The notes below the pieces were generated by a model, which was not told where the DNA came from, searched no databases, and worked only from the letters and a program-made list of their open reading frames with translations. Shown here in pieces: positions 58,876 to 64,000 of a stretch of 64,000 nt of DNA; positions within the stretch are counted from its first letter, which is position 1; every line of letters begins with the position of its first letter. The translations under genes were made by a program, and so were the position numbers. Location: NCBI GenBank assembly GCA_050952935.1, contig JBMNLS010000001.1, forward strand, positions 1,116,001-1,180,000, in the 5' to 3' direction. The stretch comes from UBA6115 sp050952935 (GTDB lineage Bacteria; Bacillota; Clostridia; Christensenellales; Aristaeellaceae).

Positions 58876-59240
58876 TGGGAGACCCCATGAAAGAAACGAT
58901 CCAGCGTTTTTTGGCGCGGATGCAGGAACAATATGTGGTAAAAGGTGCTATGCTGACCGGTTCCTATGTGTCAGGTACCATGATGCCCAATTCCGACATT
59001 GATGTGTCAGCGAAGATGCTGGGGAAATATCCGGCATATGGCAAGTGTGCGATGGCGCAGCTTGGCGAGATTGATCTGACTTTGGCAAAATGCGTGGAAG
59101 GATTATATGCCGCTTCCTCAGAGTCCGATCTATTATGCGAATGGAAACGCCTGTGCCGGCATGTGTTGAGGCTTTTGGGGGATATTGACATCAGCGATTA
59201 TCAGTCCATCACCCCAATCAAAAACAAGGAGATTGTTTGA
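58872..59240 (+). CDS. Minimal nucleotidyltransferase-domain protein inside the ornithine operon
   Basis: The 122-residue protein has the DNA-polymerase-beta-like nucleotidyltransferase motif GSYVSGTMMPNSDIDV (GS-x-x-x-G, then DxD), and a third acidic position in IDLTLAK. Such proteins include MNT-type antitoxins, which add AMP to HEPN toxins, as well as drug-modifying enzymes. No HEPN gene lies beside it. It overlaps orr by four bases and arcC by one. The position inside a catabolic operon is odd, and substrate is unknown. Confidence 0.75.
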   Translation: MMGDPMKETIQRFLARMQEQYVVKGAMLTGSYVSGTMMPNSDIDVSAKMLGKYPAYGKCAMAQLGEIDLTLAKCVEGLYAASSESDLLCEWKRLCRHVLRLLGDIDISDYQSITPIKNKEIV

Positions 59241-60205
59241 TGAAAACCATCGTGGTCGCCCTGGGCGGCAACGCCCTGCAAAGAAAAGGCGGCAAGGCCA
59301 CCGCCTGGGAGCAGTTAAATGTGGTGCGGGACACCGCCAGGCAATTGGTGGGGATTGTCAAGGCCGGGTGGCGTCTGGCGATCGTGCATGGCAACGGCCC
59401 CCAGGTGGGCCGGATTCTGATGCAAAATGAGGCGGCTTCCGCCCTGACCCCCGCCATGCCCTTTGATGTATGCGGTGCCATGAGCCAGGGGATGATCGGC
59501 TACCATATCCAGCAGGCCCTGGGGGAATTGCTGGTGGGGGAGGGCCTGAGCACACGGCCCGTCACCCTGGTGAGCCAGGTGGTGGTAGATGCGGGTGACC
59601 CGGCTTTCCAAAACCCCACCAAGCCTATCGGTTTATTTTACACCCGGGAGCAGGCGGAGGCGAACGCCCGGGAAACCGGCCATGTTTTCAAGGAGGATGC
59701 CGGGCGCGGCTGGCGCCGGGTGGTGCCTTCGCCCAAGCCTGTTGAAATTGTGGAGATAGACCAGGTGAAGGCGATGCTTGAAGCGGGCTTTATCCCCATC
59801 GCCGCTGGCGGCGGGGGGATTCCGGTGGCCCGGGATGAGAAGGGCAAACTGTATGGCGTGGACGCGGTGATCGACAAGGATCTGGCTGCCTGCCGCCTAG
59901 CGGAGGATCTAAGGGCGGATATTTTGCTGATCTTGACCGAGGTGGAGCATGCCTGCCTGCGCTATGGCAGTCCGGAGCAAAAACCCCTGACCCAGGTGAA
60001 CGCGGGGGAGATGCGGGCATATCTGGATCAGGGGTATTTTGCTGCCGGTTCCATGGGGCCCAAGGTGGAGGCCGCGCTGCGCTTTGTGTCCGGCCATCCC
60101 CGGCGGCGGGCCATCATCACCCGGCTTGATTTGGCGCAAAGCAGCCTGAATGGCGGCAGAGGAACGCACATCATGGATGTGAATGGAATAAAAGGAACTG
60201 GATAG
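59240..60205 (+). CDS. arcC: Carbamate kinase
   Basis: The 321-residue enzyme makes ATP from carbamoyl phosphate and ADP. It has the typical start KTIVVALGGNAL, then HGNGPQVG, the SQGMIGYHIQQAL block, and SMGPKVEAALRFV near the end. ATG 59240 follows AAGGAG. It completes the energy-yielding end of the arginine deiminase pathway, but is placed in the ornithine operon and not beside arcA. Confidence 0.95.
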   Translation: MKTIVVALGGNALQRKGGKATAWEQLNVVRDTARQLVGIVKAGWRLAIVHGNGPQVGRILMQNEAASALTPAMPFDVCGAMSQGMIGYHIQQALGELLVGEGLSTRPVTLVSQVVVDAGDPAFQNPTKPIGLFYTREQAEANARETGHVFKEDAGRGWRRVVPSPKPVEIVEIDQVKAMLEAGFIPIAAGGGGIPVARDEKGKLYGVDAVIDKDLAACRLAEDLRADILLILTEVEHACLRYGSPEQKPLTQVNAGEMRAYLDQGYFAAGSMGPKVEAALRFVSGHPRRRAIITRLDLAQSSLNGGRGTHIMDVNGIKGTG

Positions 60206-61639
60206 ATGAAGAGGATATTATTGTTTGTTTCACTGCTGATATGGCTGGCGTCCCCGGCCCTGGCCCAGAAAACGAGGCTGCGCGTGGTGGTTCCCGAAGA
60301 CATCACCCCCTATAAGCACAACCGCATTTTGGTGACCTGCCCGGAGGCGGGTTTGCTTGATATCACCATTTCCAGCCGGGCCCTTACCTGGCAGGTGGCG
60401 GATCAGGAACCTGTGACGGAAGGCAGAAACGAAATCACCTACTTTGGCCTTTTTACCAACGATGAGCCCATTCACGCCGGCACTTTTGACATGTCCGTGT
60501 CGCTGACAAGGGACGGGCAAACCCTGTACACCACAGACCTTCAGGTGAAGGCGAAAGGACCCGGTGAATACCTGCAATATGTGCTGCCCCGCAATGAAAC
60601 CTTGTACCTGAACGGCGGGGTGCTGGAGGCGGACTATTATATGACCAGCTCCAGGCGCCTGAAGGTGACACTGCGTGCGCAGGGGCAAAGCCTGGAAAAG
60701 GCCCGGGATATCGGTTTTAAGCGGGATAAGGAACAGCACATGCTCTTCAGCTGGGATGGGAAGCTGGGGAAAAAGAAAATAGCCCCCGGAGAGTATGTGC
60801 TCACCTTTTCGGTGGATGACGGCGTCTCCCCCAGCTATGAAATGCCGTTTACCGCGGTGAAGGGCGCTCCCCCCACCTACCCTTTGCAGGTGACGCCCCC
60901 GGGATGTTTCCTGCCTGAAAGCATGGATGACGAAAGCGTGTGGAAGGCCATCACCGCGCCCATCACCGTGGTGAAAGGGCGGGATATTGTGCGGGAGAAT
61001 ATCCTTTCAGCACCCCAGCCGAAAGCTCCCGTGGCGGGGCAGGTGTCAAGCGCCACGGCGGGGCTTCATGTGCTGGCGCTGGAGGGAAACTACGCCAAGG
61101 TGGGCGCCTGGCGTTTTGAGGATGGCGCCTATATGGAAGGCTATGTGGCCCAGGATAGGCTCACCACCCTTTTGCCCAACCAGCGCTGGGGCCTGGTGCT
61201 GGATAAGGCTAAACAGCGCATTACCGTGTACCATGACGGAAAGCCCATCGGCAGCACCCGCACCAGCACGGGACTGATGGTGCCAGGCCGTATTAAGCAG
61301 GAAAGCCGGGCCGGAGCCTTCACCCTGGGCCAGCGCCTGCCGTATTTTGACAACCTGGGTTACCGCTATAAATACGCCATCCGGGTGGACGGCAGGAACC
61401 TGATGCACCAGCTGGGGCATCCCACCACTGGCCGCATGAATTTTGACGTGGAAGACGCGGTGATGGGGCAGAAAGCCTCCCACGGCTGCATGCGCATTGA
61501 CCGGCTGCCCGGAGAAAACGGCATCAACGCTTTCTGGCTGTGGACGCACATCCCCAGCACCACCAAGGTATTGGTGCTGGATGACATGGCTCAGCGCCAT
61601 GCCCGGATGATAGAGCTGGGGCTGACGCCTGGGAACTGA
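60206..61639 (+). CDS. Secreted L,D-transpeptidase (YkuD) with N-terminal beta domains
   Basis: The 477-residue protein has a signal peptide (1-20) and two or three beta-rich segments (about 20-330). The C-terminal YkuD catalytic domain follows, with MHQLGHPT and the active-site SHGCMRIDRL. L,D-transpeptidases make 3-3 cross-links or anchor proteins in peptidoglycan. It begins directly after the arcC stop and probably shares the transcript, although its role has no clear link with arginine use. Confidence 0.85.
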   Translation: MKRILLFVSLLIWLASPALAQKTRLRVVVPEDITPYKHNRILVTCPEAGLLDITISSRALTWQVADQEPVTEGRNEITYFGLFTNDEPIHAGTFDMSVSLTRDGQTLYTTDLQVKAKGPGEYLQYVLPRNETLYLNGGVLEADYYMTSSRRLKVTLRAQGQSLEKARDIGFKRDKEQHMLFSWDGKLGKKKIAPGEYVLTFSVDDGVSPSYEMPFTAVKGAPPTYPLQVTPPGCFLPESMDDESVWKAITAPITVVKGRDIVRENILSAPQPKAPVAGQVSSATAGLHVLALEGNYAKVGAWRFEDGAYMEGYVAQDRLTTLLPNQRWGLVLDKAKQRITVYHDGKPIGSTRTSTGLMVPGRIKQESRAGAFTLGQRLPYFDNLGYRYKYAIRVDGRNLMHQLGHPTTGRMNFDVEDAVMGQKASHGCMRIDRLPGENGINAFWLWTHIPSTTKVLVLDDMAQRHARMIELGLTPGN

Positions 61640-61654
61640 TACTGATAAATAGCA

Positions 61655-61697
61655 AGAGGGGCTGTCATTTGAACGACAGCCCCTCTAAGTGATTTTT
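61655..61697. terminator. Terminator after the L,D-transpeptidase gene
   Basis: AGAGGGGCTGTC (61655-61666) pairs nearly perfectly with GACAGCCCCTCT (61675-61686); TTTTTG follows at 61692. It also lies after the convergent prsA-like gene. Confidence 0.85.
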
Positions 61698-61711
61698 GTT
61701 TTCTGCCTGCG

Positions 61712-63085
61712 TCAGTCCTTCATGCGTTCCGGATAGGTTTTCACATCGGCGGCCGCCACCCAGTCGTCCCCGGCCTGAGTGTAGGTGCTGTCCTGCTTGG
61801 CGGTGAGGAGGCTGTTATGGAGGCTGTCGCGCACGCTGTCCAGGGCCACGGGGCCTTCGGGGATGTCAGCGGCGTACTGCACAATGTAGTAGCCATAGAT
61901 GCCCTGGGAGGGCTCCGCCACATCGCCGATTTTTGTAAGCGCCATGGCAGGCTTGAGGAAGGCCTCGTCAAAGCCGGTGAAATCCTGGAACACGGCATAA
62001 CCCTGGGCGGGCTGGCCGGCATCCTCGTTGTATTCTTTGATGAGGGCATCAAAGTCAGCGTCTTGGGCGGAGGCCAGGGCGTAGATGTCATTGGCCTTGG
62101 GAAGGATGGCGGCATAGGCCTCGGCTTCCTTGGCGGATAGCTCGGCGTTTTTGGCGTCGTAGCTGGTCTGGGCTTCCTTCAAGGCGTTTTCCAGCTCCAG
62201 CTGGGCGGCCTCGGCTTCAGCGTCTTCCTTTTCGCCGTTTGCTTCCTTGTGCTGGGTCAGGAGCGTCTGGGCTTCGTCCAGGTTGTCCTTCAGGGGCGCC
62301 AGCTCTTGTTTCAGGGCGTTGATGGCGTTCTGATCCTCCTGCTGAAGCTTGACCAGGATCTGCTTGACAAATCGGTATCCCGCGGGGGTGTAATACACGG
62401 TCTGCCCCGCGTTGACGGCGTTTCCGTAGGCGGAGGCGTTGGTTTCATAGCTGGCCTTGGCCTGCTCCACCTTTTGGTCAAAATCAGCCTGCACCTCGTC
62501 GTCGCTGACGCTCACATCCTTCACGGCATGGGCTTTGAGCTTATCGTAAAGAAGGCGGCTTTTTTCGTCTTCCAGGATGTCCACCAGGCGGATTTCAAGC
62601 TCCGCCGCCTTGTCGTTCAGGGCTTTATCCAGCTCTTCGCCAGTCAGCTCAGTGTCCGGGAAAAACTGGGTCTTGATCTGCTCCAGCGTGTCCTTGAACT
62701 GGGCGTCAGCGGCCTCCTGAGCCTTGGCCTCTTCCTCGGCGGAGACGGCATCCAGCCCCAGCTCCTTGGCTTTCTGACGCATGACCAGATCCCGCGCCAC
62801 AGAGGTGAGGGTGTTTTCCAGCACGGTATCGGGATCCACTTTAATCTGCTGGATCATGCCAAGCTGCTGGTAATACCGCTGCATGGTGAGCTCTTGGTTG
62901 TAGGCATTGTTGTAATATTGGGTGAATTTTTCTTTGGCGACTTCCTCGCCATTCACCGACACGATCACCTGCTTGGCGTCCACCTCAGGGTCTTTGACGA
63001 TGAGGTTGCAGGCGCTAAGCAGCATCACCACTGCCAACAGCAGGGAAACCAGCAGGATTTTCTTGGGCATTGCATTGTTCTTCAT
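61712..63085 (-). CDS. PrsA/SurA-like peptidyl-prolyl isomerase lipoprotein
   Basis: The 457-residue protein has a lipobox (LLSACNL, lipid on Cys26) and an N-terminal chaperone domain with VNGEEVAKEKFTQYY. A parvulin-type isomerase domain follows (GYRFVKQILVKL at its start, GYAVFQDFTGFDEAF and YGYYIVQYA at its end). Between the first strand and the rest a helical insertion of about 90 residues, rich in Glu, Lys, Ala and Leu, can be seen. PrsA helps secreted proteins fold outside the membrane, useful here given the many secreted proteins. GGAGTG precedes the ATG. Confidence 0.82.
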   Translation of the reverse strand: MKNNAMPKKILLVSLLLAVVMLLSACNLIVKDPEVDAKQVIVSVNGEEVAKEKFTQYYNNAYNQELTMQRYYQQLGMIQQIKVDPDTVLENTLTSVARDLVMRQKAKELGLDAVSAEEEAKAQEAADAQFKDTLEQIKTQFFPDTELTGEELDKALNDKAAELEIRLVDILEDEKSRLLYDKLKAHAVKDVSVSDDEVQADFDQKVEQAKASYETNASAYGNAVNAGQTVYYTPAGYRFVKQILVKLQQEDQNAINALKQELAPLKDNLDEAQTLLTQHKEANGEKEDAEAEAAQLELENALKEAQTSYDAKNAELSAKEAEAYAAILPKANDIYALASAQDADFDALIKEYNEDAGQPAQGYAVFQDFTGFDEAFLKPAMALTKIGDVAEPSQGIYGYYIVQYAADIPEGPVALDSVRDSLHNSLLTAKQDSTYTQAGDDWVAAADVKTYPERMKD

Positions 63086-63166
63086 CAGGACACACTCCGT
63101 TTTTTAAATCGCTTTTAAGCGCGCAGTTGATATTATACCCTGCTTGCCGTGCGGGGGCAAGGAAAA

Positions 63167-63829
63167 TCAGCGTTTGGGCACGATTTCACCGGTAGCTTTA
63201 AGGATGCTCTCCGGCGGAATCACGCCCCGGGCGCAAGTGGTGGGGTAGACAGCGCTGTGGCGGCCCACCACGGTGCCGGGATTGAGCACGGCGTTGCAGC
63301 CAATTTCCACATAATCCCCCAGCAGGGCCCCGAGCTTTTTGCGCCCGGTGGGGTAAAGGTCTCCTTCCCTGTCTTTCACCACCACCAGGGATTTGTCGCT
63401 TTTGACGTTGGAGGTGATGGCCCCGGCCCCCATGTGGGCCTTGTAGCCCAGGATGGAATCCCCCACATAGTTGTAGTGGGGCACCTGAACGTTGTCAAAG
63501 AGGATGGTGTTTTTTAACTCCGTGGCGTTGCCCACCACGCAATTCGCTCCCACCAGGGCGTTGCCCCGGATGTAGGCGCCATGGCGCACCTCAGTGCCCG
63601 GGCCGATGATGCAGGGGCCGGATATGGAGGCGGAGGGAGCTACACTGGCGTCTTTGGCGATCCACACATCCTTTTGAGGCTGGCTGTACAGCTGTGGGTC
63701 AAGGCCTGCGCCCAGCGTCAGGATCATTTCCCCAATGCCGGAGAGCGCTTCCCAGGGGTAGGTGAACTGCGCCAGCCATTCACCGGCCAGGCTGTGGTTC
63801 AGGTCAAACAAATCAAGGATTTTAAGCAT
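63167..63829 (-). CDS. Left-handed beta-helix acyl- or nucleotidyltransferase-like protein
   Basis: The 220-residue protein starts with a short helical region. The rest is hexapeptide repeats (SVAPSASISGPCIIGPGTEVRHGAYIRG, then NCVVGNATELKNTILFDN) that form a left-handed beta helix. It resembles the C-terminal half of GlmU and the MurNAc/GlcNAc-1-phosphate uridylyltransferase group, but the nucleotidyltransferase half is not present. It overlaps the glmM 3' end by eight bases, which suggests a role in amino-sugar nucleotide synthesis. Confidence 0.75.
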   Translation of the reverse strand: MLKILDLFDLNHSLAGEWLAQFTYPWEALSGIGEMILTLGAGLDPQLYSQPQKDVWIAKDASVAPSASISGPCIIGPGTEVRHGAYIRGNALVGANCVVGNATELKNTILFDNVQVPHYNYVGDSILGYKAHMGAGAITSNVKSDKSLVVVKDREGDLYPTGRKKLGALLGDYVEIGCNAVLNPGTVVGRHSAVYPTTCARGVIPPESILKATGEIVPKR

Positions 63830-64000
63830 GCTTCTCCTCCGTCAAATGGCCCTGGGCGGCGATGGCGGCCACCATGCTGTCCACCGCCTCCTGACATTCT
63901 TCCTTGGTTTCAGCCTCAGCCATCACGCGTACCACAGGCTCGGTGCCGCTTTTGCGCAGCAGCACCCGGCCATGCCCGGCCAGCTTCTCATCCATCGCCT
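63822..64000 (-). CDS. glmM: Phosphoglucosamine/phosphohexomutase, C-terminal end (partial)
   Basis: The last 58 codons of a gene that continues beyond the right edge. The segment GRVLLRKSGTEPVVRVMAEAETKEE is the phosphate-binding loop of domain 4 in phosphohexomutases; RxSGTEP is its core. GlmM makes glucosamine-1-phosphate for cell wall synthesis. The GlmM assignment over other phosphomutases rests on the RVMAEAET ending and the neighbouring beta-helix gene. Confidence 0.75.
   Translation of the reverse strand, partial: AMDEKLAGHGRVLLRKSGTEPVVRVMAEAETKEECQEAVDSMVAAIAAQGHLTEEKHA

Overview
The window looks like a chromosomal segment of an anaerobic, fairly GC-rich Gram-positive bacterium of the class Clostridia. 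Evidence for this is the T-box leader on serS, strong AGGAGG-type ribosome binding sites, an oxygen-sensitive class III ribonucleotide reductase (nrdD/nrdG), PerR with rubredoxin and rubrerythrin, a BceRS-AB type module, a Gram-positive-type LexA box, and a complete Stickland-type D-ornithine degradation cluster. Species cannot be read from the sequence.

Layout. 1-8.2 kb: end of yhbY, then six secreted proteins on the minus strand. Three of these are tandem paralogues with long proline-rich stalks and one shared C-terminal domain. They lie next to a membrane-embedded LuxR-type regulator, and palindromes of the form CCTATCC-TTTT-GGATAGG recur between them. 8.3-10.5 kb: perR, a double-rubredoxin protein and a ferredoxin-rubrerythrin fusion. 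10.5-14.5 kb: NrdR-boxed nrdD, a RelBE-like toxin-antitoxin pair, nrdG and an OsmC-like protein. 14.5-19.9 kb: two-component system, ABC transporter and a membrane-anchored accessory protein. 19.9-21.3 kb: DacF-type carboxypeptidase. 21.4-25.8 kb: an AT-richer segment, probably acquired, with a secreted flavoprotein, a transposase relic, acetoacetyl-CoA synthetase and a short unknown gene. 25.9-31.2 kb: housekeeping genes including divIC-like, ppx-like and serS. 31.2-35.6 kb: a polysaccharide O-acetylation cassette (MBOAT, DHHW protein, DUF4358 lipoprotein, two SGNH hydrolases). 35.8-45.6 kb: more large secreted proteins, one broken by a frameshift, with a tyrosine phenol-lyase remnant, alkD and a LexA-boxed phage-like regulator pair among them. 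45.9-46.8 kb: a Panacea/MazF-like toxin-antitoxin pair. 48-60.2 kb: arginine and ornithine fermentation. 60.2-64 kb: L,D-transpeptidase, PrsA-like foldase, a left-handed beta-helix protein and the end of glmM.

How the genes work together. ArcA makes citrulline from arginine. Ornithine carbamoyltransferase is not in the window. ArcC would recover ATP from carbamoyl phosphate. Ornithine would be racemised by Orr, converted by the B12- and PLP-dependent OraSE to 2,4-diaminopentanoate, oxidised by Ord and cleaved by OrtAB to alanine and acetyl-CoA; a MutL-like protein would reactivate the mutase. In this sequence orr carries a one-base insertion in a G run. It should be checked first, because it would cut the pathway.

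The best candidate for an undescribed system is the left-hand cluster: a 12-helix LuxR-type regulator, repeated palindromic sites at its own promoter and at its neighbours, and an expanding family of stalked secreted proteins with a fourth divergent member at 35.8-37.4 kb.
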